Source of the DNA: Archilochus colubris
Taxonomy: Eukaryota > Chordata > Aves > Apodiformes > Trochilidae
NCBI GenBank assembly: GCA_023079485.1
Contig: CM041092.1
Location: 11,917,127-11,981,126 of the forward strand
Reading direction: 5' to 3'
Length of the DNA stretch: 64,000 nt
In this document: in pieces, positions 1 through 14,964 of the stretch
Layout: every line of letters starts with the position of its first letter
Position numbering within the stretch: position 1 is the first letter of the stretch
Made by a program: the position numbers and the translations under genes
The notes under the pieces: model-generated
Seen by the model: the letters and a program-made list of their open reading frames with translations, nothing else
Told to the model about the DNA's origin: nothing
Database searches by the model: none

Positions 1-3000
1 TGATTCTGCAGGTGACAGTATGTGCCATCTTTGTAGGCAGTTCTTAATAGTTAGGAGTTTTGATACTTTTGGAATGTTATGGTTTCACAATGCTCTTCCA
101 AGGCAATTATTACGTGTGTTTTCAAGAGGAGGCAGGGGATGCATGTGTGGGTGAGCAGTCAGTAAATGTCCCCCAGCTCTAGGAACAAAATACTAAAACT
201 GATTCTCCTTCTTGTCCTGAACTACATCACCTGTCACTGGACAGTGTCACCATTCACAGCTGAGACCTTTTCAATCTGGCTTCTCCTGTCCAGATCAGTA
301 GAGGAGATTGAAAATAACATTTTTCTAAATCTGGCATTGTGTTGAATAATTTATGTACCTAACTAAACACATATGTGCTTGTTTTTTTAAAATCATCATG
401 CTTTATTAACAACATTAATCATGCTGGGAACTTCTCAGCTTTGAAAAATCAGTTAGTGGAATGAAAAGCCTGAGACCATAAGCCAATTGGTCTTACCTGC
501 TGGGAAATGTCTGACCTCCAGGTCACCATTGGTTTTCTGAACTGTGGTAGTAGCAAATGTCAGAAGAAAATGAAGTATGTCTTGTTAGTGCTGTTGTGTC
601 TTCTGGACCTTGACCCTACGATTCCCTTGCAAGGAAGCAGCAGACCAGAGTTAACTTTGGTTGATGTGTGATCATGACCTCCTTAACCCTGATGGTTTTA
701 TATGAATGCAGAAATGCTCTTTTGGCAGAGAGTTGGTGTAACCAAGCAGAAGCATATTACCACTGCATTTCATGGTATTTCCAACAGACATGAAGAAAGG
801 GTAGGCACTAAAATGTTGAGATGATGGCGTGGACCTCATGAGCAAAAGAATAATGTGCACAATTCCGCTGATGGAAGCCAAATGCACGAGTATCCTGCTC
901 ATCTGGAGATGAACTTGATGCAGAGCCTGTTCTCTTCTTCCCATTTGGTAACAATGCCATGTGGAGCTGAGGGACCTCTCTGGTTATCTTAGAAAATATG
1001 TGAAACTTGGAAGATGTTGCAGGGATGAATCCCCAGTCCAGTGTCCATAAATAGTATTGAAACACATTAGAAAAGATCCCACACCCACCCCAGGGAAACT
1101 GCAGTAACATCTGGTAAAGCTGCAGTGCTGATCACATTTCAGTAATGCTTAGTAGTGTTGGTGTGTTCTCTGCTGTGATCTTTCCCTCTTTTTTTTTTTT
1201 CCATGTCTTTCTCTGTCAGGTTGGTTTAATATGTAAACCAGAACCCTCAAATCTGCACTGGTCATTGTCTTTAAAGTCTCTGGACCAGTCTCCTGGTATC
1301 TTCTATGCTGTTTTGCCCTGCAGTCTTTGTAGATATTCCTCTCAAAAAAGTTTAGGGGTCAAGGCAATATTAACTCCAGTTACATTTTGGCATGAAAGGA
1401 ATAACTCTGCATCTCAAATTTTATCTGTTGGCATTGTTATTTATTATGCACAGCATCTTGCAGGGGCAGATTTATCATGTGTGCACACATATTGGTCATT
1501 GTGAAAACAGCAGGGATTTTAAGTCAGCCTTTTAATTCTCAACAATTCTCTGAGAGATGGGAGTGCAAGTTAGTCAAAATATCCTAAAGGAAGGTTGGCT
1601 TGCTAAGGGCAACCTGGTGTGAGTAAAAGGTATCCCATAAATATATTTTGCAATTTTGTGAAGTTTATTTGGGTTGTGTTTGCTGTACTTCAACAAGAAC
1701 TGAAGATGGAGTGTGTGAAATACAGAAACAAAGTACTTCACTGAGCACAAGTGAAGGTATCACATGCTTTCTGCTGCTATGGAAAGAATTACAAAAGTGT
1801 TCTTGACAGGAAAACCTTGCCTGAGGCTCACAAATAATTCAGTCTCCACAAAAAGCGATGGATGAGGGGAAGGCTTCCTTCCCCCTTTTGTATATTGGCT
1901 GGGTGCTGAGTTCCTGAGATTAGTCTCCTGGTACTTCTTACAAGCAGATGCTCTGGGCTGTTTTTATATAGAATCATTGTCCCAGTTAGACTTAAATTGC
2001 TGCCCCTAATCAGCAGCCCTAGCAATGGCAAAAGACTGCTTGGGAGAGAGGTGAAATTTCCTGCACCTCTTGTGGAGTACTTTGAATTCCTGTGCTGCTG
2101 CTCTCCTTTCTTTGAGATTTGCTTTCAGGTTGAGCATGTAACCAGCAAACTGAGCTCAGCTGCTGTAATTAGCAGCCTCTGAGGACAGCAGTCACTCTAA
2201 GGTGAACTACAGGATAGACTTTTAGGAGCAGTAAGAGTAGGAGACAGGTTTCTTTGGTGCCAAAGAACTTCCCTGCCCTTGCAGAACAGTGTATGTACAG
2301 TGTAACCATGGGAAGAGTAACTGAGATTTTATTCAGGTGTCCAAACTGCGGAACACCTGGGTGGTTCCTGAAGAACATAGGAAAAGATGCTTGTAGGCTT
2401 GAAGGCCTTCTCATGCTTAGTCACTTTTTGTCTTAAAATAATTGACTTCAGGCTGAATGAGATCTGACTACCAAGTCCATTTCTGAGAACAGTGTACTGC
2501 TACAGATGGTGTATCCAGTTTTAATACAGAGTGGTAGAACAATAACTGCAATTGCAGCCTTGTGAGTTGAGGACATGAAGAGGACCTTTTTTCCAAATGC
2601 AGAATTGGACAAGTGCTCGTTTGTTGCTCTGTTGGGAAGTACAGTGGATGCATTGTCTGTGCTTGGCCCTGGTCAGGCAATACATTGCCCTCCTCCTTCA
2701 TTATGTTTGGCTGAAGTGTTTTGTTTGTAACTTAGATATAGTAATGTGAAATAGAGCAAAACCAAACTATAATAAGTAAAAGTGTTCTATTTTTTGTAGT
2801 ATTAAGACAGCAAATGCTGTATAATGACTGGTTTCTTGTGCTTGCTGAAGGAATTAATGCTGCCCTGGTGCTCTGTCAAAGGAATCTTTTTGTTGTATTG
2901 TGCAGAGCAGTTCAAGCCTCTTTTCTTTATTCCCCTGAAGCCCAAAACTGCAGACAGCTCTGAATAATCCTGGCTTGGTTTACACCCTACACGTAGCCTG

Positions 3001-5280
3001 CAGGGAGTTCACTGCAGCCAAACCATCATGAAGGAAACTGCTAATGGCTGCTGCTTCACAGTTGGCCTTCAGAGTCAAGTCAGGTGAATTTTATCACAAA
3101 TAACACAGTATAGAGGAAGAGATAAATACCTTCATTTACTGTACAGTGTCTCCTGAACCGCTTTTCTCAAGAATGGCAAAGCCTATAGCAACTACATTTC
3201 ATATACAATCTATCACAACTTGTTCCTTTTCCTGTTGCAGACTTGTCCCACCTTGCTGTAGAGCTCCTCAAGGCCCCACGAACATCCTGTAGATGCTGGA
3301 CAGAGAAATTTCTGGTATTGGATGCAGATCTTAATGTCCAATGAATGCAGAGCATCTCTGGGCTTCATCAGAGACTAGGATGGATAGTTTGGGATGCTTA
3401 TACGCAGATATAGGAAAGATAAATTTATACCATTTTTCATTTTAGTTTGTATCTGTTTCCCTTGTTAATGGAGTTTCTATTTATTTCACTGGGAAATGAG
3501 TGGGGCCTTTTTTAACTGCTAGTTGACTATATTGTAATAGCCTTTTATAGGATTTTTAGGCATGATTGCTCCTAGTCTTTCAGAGGGAAGGGAGGAATAA
3601 AAGTTTAATGTATGAAACATGGTTTGCACTGCTTCTCCCAGTGTTTTCTTTCTGCCGTTTGTGTTGTCTCTTCTAGCACTGGTGCTGCCTCCACCTCTGT
3701 GTAATGAGACTGACCCCTTTGGGCGTGGTGTGGGTAGAGAAAAGATGACTACATCTTTAAGAAATGATGCATATATTCCATGTACATCTCCCCTGAGTAA
3801 TGAGAACTCCTATCTTGTCAGAGTTCTGGCTCATAATGAGACCTGACATTTCTAATTAGGTCTGCTTTTTTGAAGAATGGATCTAACTTTATTCCTGATC
3901 CTTTATATTTCTCCCTCTGACACACACCTCACTGCACCTCAGTTCTTGCTTGTGAGCTGGAGGGATCAGGCACAGTCCAGGGGCCAGCCCTGGAGAGGCT
4001 GGGGCTGGGCATGCTCCTCTCCTGCTGCAGCTTTGCCAGTGCACTTCAGCTCCGATTTATGCTCCTGCTGTTTGAGCTCTGGGCCTGGGAGAAACCGAAT
4101 CTGCAGAGACTTCTAATCACATGGAGCTTCTGTGATGCGGAGAGACAGTCACGCTCCTTTTCACTGGAGACCTAAATAAGATCTGATCCCAGCTTCCACA
4201 GGCAAAATGTTTATGCACCACCTCACTGAAACTTATTCTCTGTCCCCTCCCCCTTAAGAATCTTTGTACTTGGTTTTTATTGTTTAGGTTTTGTTTTTTT
4301 CTTTCTTTTGGTGGTGTGCTGGATCTTTTCTCGCAGCAGAGGTCCTGCTCCAAGGGTCTGAGTCTGGGGTGGGTCTTGTGTATGCACTCTGTGCTCCTTG
4401 CTTACTGTTCTTTTTCATATTGCTTCCTGAAGCCTATTTATTACCATGGGCTCTAAAGCAGTCTCATACCTCTTTGCATCCAAGCTATTTCGTATTTATT
4501 GCAGAGTGGTGTAAGCTGCTCTGTGCGCTCTGTTTCCTGAGAGTGTGGGAGATGTGGTAGCACATGGGGGCACTGGGCACTTTGTGACAGAGGTGGGACT
4601 GTGCAAGGTCCTGTTGAGCAATTTGAGATAAACATGAAGCCTTTATTTTATCTAGTTAATCAGCATTAAACCCCTAGTATTTTGTTTGAAACTCCTTGTG
4701 GGGAAGGTGATTTCTTGACAACCATGGGGAACAACATAAAAACCAGCCAGGGTGCTCCCATTACCTACAACAAGAAGTTCCCTTCGGGGCCTCTGGTGTG
4801 TGCCCAAGGAAATGATTTAGACCTTTCCAACAGCTTTCTCCTGAGAAGGCTGGATCTAAATCAGCACATCTTCAATGCCCTAGAAAATGCTGTATGCTGC
4901 CTGTCTGATGTGAGAATATACCTGAGCAGTATTTGGTAGTGCCCTTTGCTTTTGGCCATTAATGTAGCAGCCATTTTGGAAATGAGATTGTCTCTGCTCC
5001 CTTACAGCATGGAAGTGATTTCTCTAAACAAACACAGTACAAATAAAAGACTCATGAGTAGCTCCTCTCCTAATTTTTGGGCTAGAATCTTGACTTTTCT
5101 GTACCTATAATGCATAAATCACATTCCTCTGAATTGGAAATAAGACCTTTCCCAGCAAGAGGTTTTCCTTTGGTTTTATGCACGTTCCAGTAGCTCATGC
5201 ACTAGAGGGTCTGAGAATGTCTCCATGCTCTTTTTTTTGCCATGAGCTGATAGTTTTTCACTTTGAGGATGCCGACTGAA

Positions 5281-5440
5281 AAATGAGAACAGATTGCCCA
5301 GAGGATCTCAGTCCTTGCAGATTTTTAAAGCTTGACTGAATGAGTTCCTGAGCAACACAACGCTGTCAGCCCTCTTTTTAGAAGGAGGTTGGCTTCTTTG
5401 ACCTCCAGAAGTCACTTCTGACCTAAATTATTGTGATTTT
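5281..5440 (+). mobile_element. CR1 LINE 3' fragment (old)
   Basis: Contains the degraded CR1 tail order: agattgcccagaggat, then a truncated ...ttgagcaac equivalent (gagttcctgagcaacac), then a ttggcttctttgacctcc / cttctgacctaaattatt ending. Divergent and truncated at its 5' side, as is usual for avian CR1. Confidence 0.7.
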
Positions 5441-8400
5441 ATTTTTACCTCAATAGGAAGCTCTAGTTATCTAAGATCTCCAAATCCATCAAATGTGTTT
5501 TCTAGATTTTGTTTTTTTTTAAGCTCAGTACTTTAGTAGCTGTGCATGTAAAGACAAAGATTTTCAGTGTCATTTGAGATGGTGTGTTTGTCACTGAACA
5601 CTTCAGTTTATCAAGAGTGCTAACAGGGCTAAAGGCAGAAGAAAATGTGACCTCAGCTAACAACACAACCTAATATCAGCATTAAACACCTGCAAGCCAC
5701 AGCACAGGCACCTCTATAAATGGCAGTGTTTACCACTTAATGGACATCCTCTGCTGATTTGGTGTTATCCTAGAATTGATGAGGATACTTTGGTTTTATT
5801 GGTCTGTCATCAGTGTGACAATCAAGTTGCACACGGGCATATTAAGTGAAGAGTTAAGGTACAGATTACTATTTAATTTTAATATTAATCTCAGGATCTG
5901 AGATTATGTTTTGTTCCACCTAATCTTCATGCTGTTCTTCAAAATAACTTTTTAAAAATCTTCTGAACTTTTGCTTGTAATTGTAAGCCTTATTTTGCTG
6001 GCTGAGCTCTGTGTTCTAGTTCTCTATGCTGAAAACCCAAATCTTGAATGCAGTTTTTATATCTGTGACAAAGTAAATTTTTTTACCCTCTTCCCTCTTA
6101 AAGTTTGCTAAAGGAAACAAAATAAGCCTGGTTTAAATGTAATCTAGGTGATAATCTCTGGCCTGTCTCCTATAGTCTGCTTTTCAGGGAAGGCTTCATC
6201 AGTTCAGGTACCAGATTGTAAAGCAGAGGGAATGCAAGAGTAGGGACCCAGAAAGCTGTGCATGGGAAAGAAAGCAAGGAAAAGAGTTCAGAATGGGACT
6301 GATTGGAGCAGTGACTTCTTATGAATGCTGGGATGTAAAGATGGCATTGAAATTCACATTTCCCAGCTAAAACACCTGATAGGACTTGCTTTCAATCTCT
6401 GAAGCAAGTAAATCTAAATATAGTCTGTCACGTGCTGTGCTTCATGTGTGCCAATTCCTCTGTTTGCTAATTCTTCTTTAAGTGAAGGCAAGCACAGATG
6501 GTTGCTAAAGAGAACCAGATGATTTGCCAGCATGGTGGTGTGCTTGCAGGAGTGAGACTTGGACAGGCTTGAAGCTGCTTTGTTGTCATGACTTTTAGCT
6601 CAAAATTTTCACTTGGAGAGTTGAAATTCCTTAGTTTTGTCCCTTTTTTGAGGTTGGTTTGTTTGTTTTTTATTTTTTTTTTTCATTCTAGCAAAACACT
6701 TGTTGATCTTTCAGTCAACATTTGGTTGTCATTTATTGTTAAGGAGCCATTCTCATTAGGTTTGGAGCGTAAATGAGAATGGGGCATGCATAGAGAAGTT
6801 CAAATGTAGGACATTCAGTTTGGATTCTTTTTTTGTGTAGTGCTGGGAGGCAAAGGTCATCTTATCCCTTCAAAGACCCACTCCTTTGAACTAAACCATG
6901 CCAAAAAGAGACCTTCCCTGGAGGGGAAGTGTGAGTGTGGTTTCATCTTTAGCTCAATTGAGCTAGCTTAGCTGGGCTGAAAGTCCCTCTGGGTGCTGGT
7001 TAATATGCAGGCTAATGGTTCAGAGCTTGCTTCCCTGACTGGGTTGTGGTTCCTGACTATGGATTCAGTATCTGGCAGTGCCTGGGGAACTGGTGGGCTG
7101 TGCACAATATCCAGTGAACCAGGATGCTGCTGGTCACTGATGGCTTTAGGCTGCCACAGCAGTACAAATAGTAGGTAGCCATGCATAACTGAGCCATTCA
7201 GTTCCAGTCTGGGCAAAATAATAATTATCATTACTTGGAAACAAAGGAATAGCTCTGCAATGATGTTGAGTGATTCTGGTGGCTCAGATGTCTGAAGTGC
7301 TTGGTTCCTGAGCCTCAGGTGAACCAAGCTGGTCTGTTCTCATGTTCTGAGCCCCCAAATCCCTTGTTTCTGTGAATAGACTGATAGCTGGTAAATGAGT
7401 TGGCCATGTATGAAGAATAATGATTCCATAAAGAAATATTTTACTCCTGGGATACCTGCAAGTAGACAAGACTTAAGTGCTCATGCTTGTGAAAGGAACA
7501 GAGTGATCAAGCAGGCTCCTCAAGCTGTTACTGCTACTTGCCTTCTCCAGAAATGCTGGAGGTTTATCTATATGTTGAATGTAAAATCTGGGCTTAATGA
7601 TTTGAAAATACCTTGCCACAAATTTTATTCCTATTTTTTCTGAGTCTTGGCTGCTTCTGTAAATGGTGTGCTGCTAACAGGTAGCTTGCCCCCCCATGTT
7701 CAGCTGTCAGTATCAGGTGTTGATAGACAGCAGTGTGTTAGGAGTGCTCCGTGTTATCTGTGGCTAAACAGCAAGGTACCATCAGCTTATATTGCATGCT
7801 AAAAATTGCTGAATTGAGTGAAAGATTTAGGTGTTTTTTTCTTCTGCAACCCAGTCTGCTGACATTTTCTGATCTGCTACTACTGATGCTCTTTTCTGTT
7901 GTCCTTCAATTCACATCCTTATAGATGATAATCAATTGGTCATATGCATTTTTTTTAATGTTCTTCATAATGATACTTCAGATAGTCTAAGAAATGCCTG
8001 GAACAACTGCTAATAAAAAAAACTTGCTAATTTGGTACTCATCACTGCCTCTACTTTCACACCTCCTCTGTGCTATTACCACTTCTATATCTGTTAGTGT
8101 TTGAGTCATGGATTTTGGGAATATTTTTAATGTGTCAACAGATAGTAATCCTGTCTGTCAAAGCAAGTATTAACACGTAGTTAGTTACATGTAGCATAAC
8201 ACTGGCATAGTCACTTCTGCTTCTCACTTGTGATAATGTGGCTTCTAAGGGTATTTTAATGGAAAAAAAAGGTTACTTATAAAGTTCCTCTTGTAAGAGT
8301 GAATGGAAACAGTGAAACTCTGCTCTCAAACACTGTTCAGAACTCCTTGAATTTGCCTGTGCTTTGGCTTTGGTATAGAGGTACTTGTAGGGCTCTGAGT

Positions 8401-8599
8401 TACTGTGAAAGCCCAGATGAATGAGCCCAGAAGTTCAGAAATTAAATTATTGGATAAATTCTGTAACTAGGTATTATAAACTGAAGATTGGTTTCAGTGT
8501 CTCTTAAACTAGCAGAAAGAAGGTTTCTGTGTTACCCGGATTCTTGATGTTGTTACACCAAGTAGTATAAATAATAAATACAAAGCATCAAATATATTT

Positions 8600-8622
8600 A
8601 TACTTGTATATAATACAAGTAT
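8600..8622. repeat. Inverted repeat
   Basis: Ten-base arms atacttgtat / atacaagtat with a 3-base spacer, in AT-rich intron. Confidence 0.8.
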
Positions 8623-11600
8623 GGGCTAGGACATTTGAGAGGCTATCGTGAAATGTATTATTTACTAGGTCTATTACTTTCCTTGGTAGATGTAAAACAT
8701 ACTTCACTTTTAACAACTCAATTGCATTTTTTTTTAAGTTCTCCCTACCTCATGTACTCCTTTTTGATATGTATAAAAGCAGCAGTCATATTTCAAAAGG
8801 CCTTTCATAGGAAACTTTAAGTATTAATGCCAGAAAGCACACCCAAGCCTTAATAGTCTTGGTACGTACCTGTAATGTTTGTACCTCTGAGCCAAGGCAT
8901 GCTCCTGTACCTGAAAAATGTTTAAATTATTTGACATAGGTCATTCTGTTTTATTATTTCTTGAATACTAGGAACTATAACAGTGCATAATTCACAAAGT
9001 GCCTTTAATAACCTTGAACTTAAACTTTTTTTACAGTACAGGTGTATTACAAAGCATCATGTATTTGAGGGCCTGCAAGGTGCTTGCTGGATGATTATCA
9101 CCCTACTGAAGAAAATAATGCATTTCACTTCATGTAAAACAGAGTTAATGCTCTTCTGCACCTCCTCTGCTCTGAGTCATGCCTTTCCTTGTGTATAAGG
9201 AGATAAAGTGAGGGGGAGATGGCAACAAAGTCTTCTAAAAGTAGAGATTCAGTGAAACTGCTACAGGAAACAATACAAACCCAAGGAAACAGTCTCCTCC
9301 TGTCTTTAGTTTCATAGGTACTCAAAAGAGCTTTTCTTCTGCCAGCTCTGGTCTGTCCTCTGTGGCCTGATGGCTGCAGGTATCGTGGGGTGGTTATCTT
9401 CCCATCAAACTTGAAAAACAAATCTGTTCCAGTCATCACCAATGGGAAACCTGGGGTCTGGGAAAGATTTCATCAGCACCACTGCACTGAAAAAGGCCCA
9501 GTAGGTCACTGGCCCTGGAACCATTTGTAGGATTTCCAGGATTGAATTGTCTGAGTCTAGCTTTTTTTATTTTAATTTGTCAAATAACTTTAAAGGAAGC
9601 CTGTGTAGGATTAAAGCAATTGATTAGTTTCTATCATCAGTCCTAATTTAATTAAGACTTCTGCTCAAATGTTGTGCTGCTTGGTTTTGCAGTTAGTTGC
9701 TCATGCACTGTCTTTAATTTCTAGCTAGTAGAATATTACAGTGCTATGAATCTGCTTTATCTTGTTTTCTCTGCCTGTTCTTCCACCTGTCCCAACTATA
9801 AAGGTGTCTCAATCTTGGAAGTGCCAGAGAACAGATGGGTCTAAAGTTTTGGAGGCCTGTCCAGAAGACTTCATGCATTAAAGGATGAGCCATAACATTG
9901 TCTGAGCAGGAGGAAGGTTTAACTTGGTCATCCTTGATTCATCCTAGATAGTTATCCTGGGAATTGAATCTGTGCCTACCAATTCATAAAATATCCACCA
10001 AGAAGGCAATCTTGCTGGGATTATCAGTCATTTGAATTACCTCTTGGTTATGATATTGTTCATATGATATTTTAAAATTTTTAACATCAAATTGTATGAT
10101 GTGACTTTATTGTAATAGGGTAAGGATTCATTGCTTCAGTCACTTGGAAGTATTTAACTGAATTGCTGGACTGAAGGGGATGCCTGTCTCTTCTTTCTTA
10201 AGCATGAGATGAGTGGATCTGACAAATAAGGAGACACCATGTGCTGGTTCCCAGGATGGCTCTCAAAGCTCACAGCTCATCATATTAAGCTCTGTACTGG
10301 TTACCTAGTTCTGTGCAGTGCTTGACCATGGAGAGATCAAAAATAACTGCTTTGCTGCCAGTAGAAATCACTCAGTTGAATGCCCTTCTGTTATGTGATC
10401 GCTGTTTTCCTCTCTTTCTCAAAAAAACCCACAAAAACCCTCCAATTTAGCCAGCAAATTTAGAGTATGGACAGATAGTGCCTGGTGGCAGCCAAATGGA
10501 GAAAATAACCTTGTAAGCTTAATTTCTTGGTAGACTCTTCACAGTTGGCAGGGAAAGTTGCCAGTGTGGGGGGTCTGCGTAGGTGATGCTGGAATATGTT
10601 GGCACTTGAAATTAAAGATTTCACTGTGCTGGTTAGTCTGTGTTTCAGGCAAGTAGTAAAAATACATGTAAGTTTTGAAGTTTATGAGTTTAAGCTTTAG
10701 AGTGAATTGGACATCCTAGAACTGAAATAAAAGTAGGAACCATTATTCTTACCATGTATATTTATGGGTTTTTTTGCTATTTCACACAGTATTAAACAAG
10801 CAGCATGGTGGTGTAATGGAGCTTGGGGTTCTCCTGGTGACTTGTGCTTAGAGGATGAGCAGCTCTGAAAAGGAGAAATCCTGTTTCCAGGAGCTAAATC
10901 TTTATATGGACTCCAGTTTAACAGCTTGTAATTTAGGGATAAAGTGTAAATGTCATGTATGAAGGGAAGTAACCATCTACAGGTTAGACATATCAGCAAG
11001 AGGGAGGAAACTGCTGTCCTATTTGTTTGAATTCTCAATGCAGTGATCTTTCAGAGTGGCAGATGTACAAAATGGCAGTGTCAGCCAGACTTGCTGGGGG
11101 GAGGTGAAAGATCTCAAGCTGGTTAGAAAGTGGTTCCTTAGATTAATGAAGTGTTGTTTTCTTTCTGTTTTTTGTCTTGTTGACTCTTTTCAAGTCTTTC
11201 ATGGAGGCAAGCATAGGTATGCCTGAAAGAAGAAATCTTTATAGATAGAAATAAGTTGCCAAGTTAACCTGTGAACTGGGATAGAGGTTTTCTTTGCATC
11301 TGCATAGATTTGAATTTCCTTATGGCTGTTCAGAGCTGGGGTGGTTTTTTTCATAAATGCCAGGGTTTGATGTTGTCTTGCTTTATGATTTCAGTACCTT
11401 TTCTGAATGAGGAAGGATGGTTAGACTCAAACCAGCAGTGCTTACCACTTAGACCGAATCTTGTTCTACATCAACTATTCTAAGTTGGCAGGATCACCTG
11501 TGAAAAGGTGTCATAGCTAAGGAAAGATGAGTTTGGTTGGTGGGGTTTTTTTGTTTTGTGTGATTTTTTTTCCTTTTTCTTTTCTTTTTCTTTCCAGTTG

Positions 11601-14012
11601 AAATGGCTAAGGCAGGCTTGCTCTGCAGTCAGTGTTCCCAATCTTTGCATGGGAAGCTATTTGTATTTCAGAGTCTCCACTTTCATTTAGGTCAGTATTT
11701 GTTTTGTGAAGCCATCTGTAATGGATATATCCAGAGTAAGATGTTTAACTGGCTCATGATTAATGTTTGTATTCTTTGGAGTAAATGTGAATGATTCTGC
11801 TTGGCTTAACTTATTTTCTTTAGGGCTGAGTTAAATTATATTACCTTGGATTTGCTGTGGCTTAAGAGCAGCACCAGGGCTGTTACTGTGGCTCAGCTGG
11901 TGTCTTATAACTTCTTAAACAGCAATAATTTGATTGTGACTCTTGAGTCCTGAGGCAAATTCATCCTTCTTTTCTCCTTGGCAGACTTTGTCCTTGAACC
12001 AGAGAAGATGTTTTGCCTGCTTATACATTTATTTATAGCTTCCACCATGTCTTACCAGCTTCTGAACTTTGATTTCAACGAAGTGATCAAGGTCAAAATT
12101 AGCCTGCTCCTTATTCCCTTTGTTTAGCTTTTCATATAGGTAAAGTGGACTTGGAGTTGGAGTCAGGTGGTACAGGAGGTATGGTAGAGGAACTGGTAGA
12201 ATTCAGGCAAGGTGAATGAAGATTTTTACTGGTCTGTCATACTACATTTTCCCAGTTCTGATTTCCTAATTGATTCTGACTGATCTCTTTTATTAGGTTC
12301 ATCAAGTAGCTTTATGTGGGAAAACTGATTTCTTCTTCCTGTCATTCTTTCATGGATGGAACAGCTGTGGAAGTCTTCTACTGTGCATACAATATATGAG
12401 GAAGACAGGATGGTTACTAAAGAACTCAAATATTGAACTGTGTTCCAAGAAAATTATTGAGTCTCATTTGGGAACTACCCTCACTCATGGTTAAAAATTT
12501 GGGATAGCTCAATGACAGGTTCAGGTTTTACTTAGGTGCAAAGATCTGAGGATGGTTGAAAAGGATGCTGAGCCAAGGGAAGAAAATGATGAGTGCCCCT
12601 TATGGAGGTCAAATAACAATGGGTTAGGCAAGATTATGTTAAACAGACTGATCAGGACCCAAGTAATTGTACTTCTTTAACTGCCCTTTTTTTTAAAAGA
12701 AAGGGAAGATTATATTTTTATTTTTCCTATATGAAAGTCTGAATAGCAGTGATTACTTTTTAACTATGCTTTGACTGCATTATTTATATTGTGAGCTCTT
12801 TGGGAAAGATGCTTTTTCCATATTGTAGCACATTAGAATCCCCCTGCTTGCTCAGTGTTTCACATTGCCTCTGAAATATGAAAATAATATTCTGTAGTCC
12901 AAAGTCACTAATGATGAAGCAAATAGGAACTCTGAGCAATAACTTGTGTATCTCCCCATTAAATATGACTGCTTTGTTTTCTCTGCCTAATGATGTTTTT
13001 TTTTTATGGGGGAGTAATGTGAAGGGAAGGAGCTTAGATCTGCCTTTTGTTCTAAAGGTGTTGGGGAGTGGGAGACAAGCTTTGGGAAAACAAACTATGC
13101 TGGCTGTTAATATTTTATAAGCTGTGATACATTTTTGGCTTCACAGCCTTTTTCACCATGACTTTTACCATTGCCTCAAGGATTTGCTTAAAGTGGAGCT
13201 TTGAAGGGTGGATGAAGAAGGCCTGAGAACCTGATGTGTCTCAGGGATTGGAGCTTTCCACTTGTAGATTCAGACTGTGCTTATATTTGAAAGCATATTA
13301 AATATTAATCTGATTCTTTTAGATTCTGTTATCCAACCACATGGAAAACATACACTCTACTGAAGTGTCTGTCAAGCAACCCAGTATTTAGTTTACTAAA
13401 ACCTCTTCATGCTTATTTGAAATAATGTAGAAAAAAGCTGAGATACTAGCATCTAAAAAGTAATGAAGTCAAGTTCTGCATGTTCTTGCATTCACCTCCA
13501 TCCCCAATTAACAGAGCTGGAAGCAGAAGTGATGGTTTAGCTTAGTGTGATGGTGAATACATAAATGAAATTCTATACTCTGATGCATCTTCTGGCACTT
13601 GCTCCAATTTTGACTGTTCTGGATGACCTGGAGCCAGGTTCCTCATGTGTTTTTTCACTTTGTCAATAAAATGGAACCAATCCTATCTAGGTAATATACA
13701 AAGAAGTATGTGCAATGTATTATTAAAATTAACCATTATTGAAAATGTATTCTAAGAGTTACTAAACAAGATTTTTTTCCACCAGAAGTAGAACATATTA
13801 TTGCTCTGAGTTTGGGTCATTTTATTCAAACCAGTAGCTTAGAGTCCAAAATGCTTTGTAATCAATGTCACCTACTAGTTTCTGCTTTGTTTCTAAGAAG
13901 GAACATTTTCAAAGTTTCATTGAAGTCTTGATTGTGATTTCATGACTTTTTTATTTTTTAAGCAATGTAATATGCCAATTATTCCATTATTGGGGTTTTA
14001 TCCCCAGTGTCT

Positions 14013-14066
14013 GAATAAACAAAGGTGATTTGGTTGAAACAGAATAAACAAAGGTGGTTTGGTTGA
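14013..14066. repeat. Tandem duplication, two units of about 27 bases
   Basis: gaataaacaaaggtgatttg (with gttgaaaca) is followed directly by gaataaacaaaggtggtttg (with gttga). Each copy carries an AACAAAGG box resembling SOX or TCF/LEF sites. Confidence 0.8.
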
Positions 14067-14964
14067 CAGCAAACCATTGCTTCCTGCCAGTGTTTACCAC
14101 AATGGATGTGATATGGGTGGGATGGAAATAGATGTTTCTCACCATCTCCAGTGGGATGCTATCTGAGCTCTGGTTGTAGCTGAATTTACAAAAGCTGGTG
14201 TGGGCTGCAAACTGGCACAGGTAATGGTGCTAAGTATGGTTTGTGTGATCCTTTATGTGTGCAGCTTACCAAAGCAAGACTCTGCTTGCTTGCATAGAGG
14301 TGAACTGAGGTGGTGGTGGGGCAAGAGTCCTCTGCCTGCAAATGCTAATTTTATTTGTTAAGAGTAGGCAGAAACTTAGGGGGTTTAGTTCATCAGGAGT
14401 GCTTATGCAGCCAGTTATTACCACCAAACACTCCAGAGCAAGAGTCAGCATCAAGGCAGGTTCACCATCCTTTCCCCTTCTTTTCTATCAGGATGTGCTG
14501 GAGAACATACAGCGAACTCTTTAACCTAGCAGTAATTGTCCAAGGAGCTGAAATCATTGCCAGACATGTTTTCTATCAGCAAAAGCATCTCAAAACACTG
14601 TTTGGTATCTATTTGTAGATACAGAGCATAGCCTTGGTTCATAAAACCCAACTTTAAATTTTTTTAAACAGACAAAACTTGGCTGTATGCTTTGGTGCTT
14701 GCATATGTACTTTCACAAGCTGTAGTAATACCCATCTTTCCAAAGAAACAGCATTTTCTTGTGGTATGAATTGCTGATCATTGTGTTGGTCACACTTGTA
14801 GTTGTTAGTCTTTCTCAAGATGCACATAGGGTGTGGAGTTACTGCCCATTGCTCCCTAGTTTTCCTTTTGTAATGATTCTCAGCTACCTGCAGTTTTAAA
14901 CACTCTTCCCTCATGGTTATTGTGCCATTGAGCATTTTACAATATCTTAAATAGTTATCTCATT

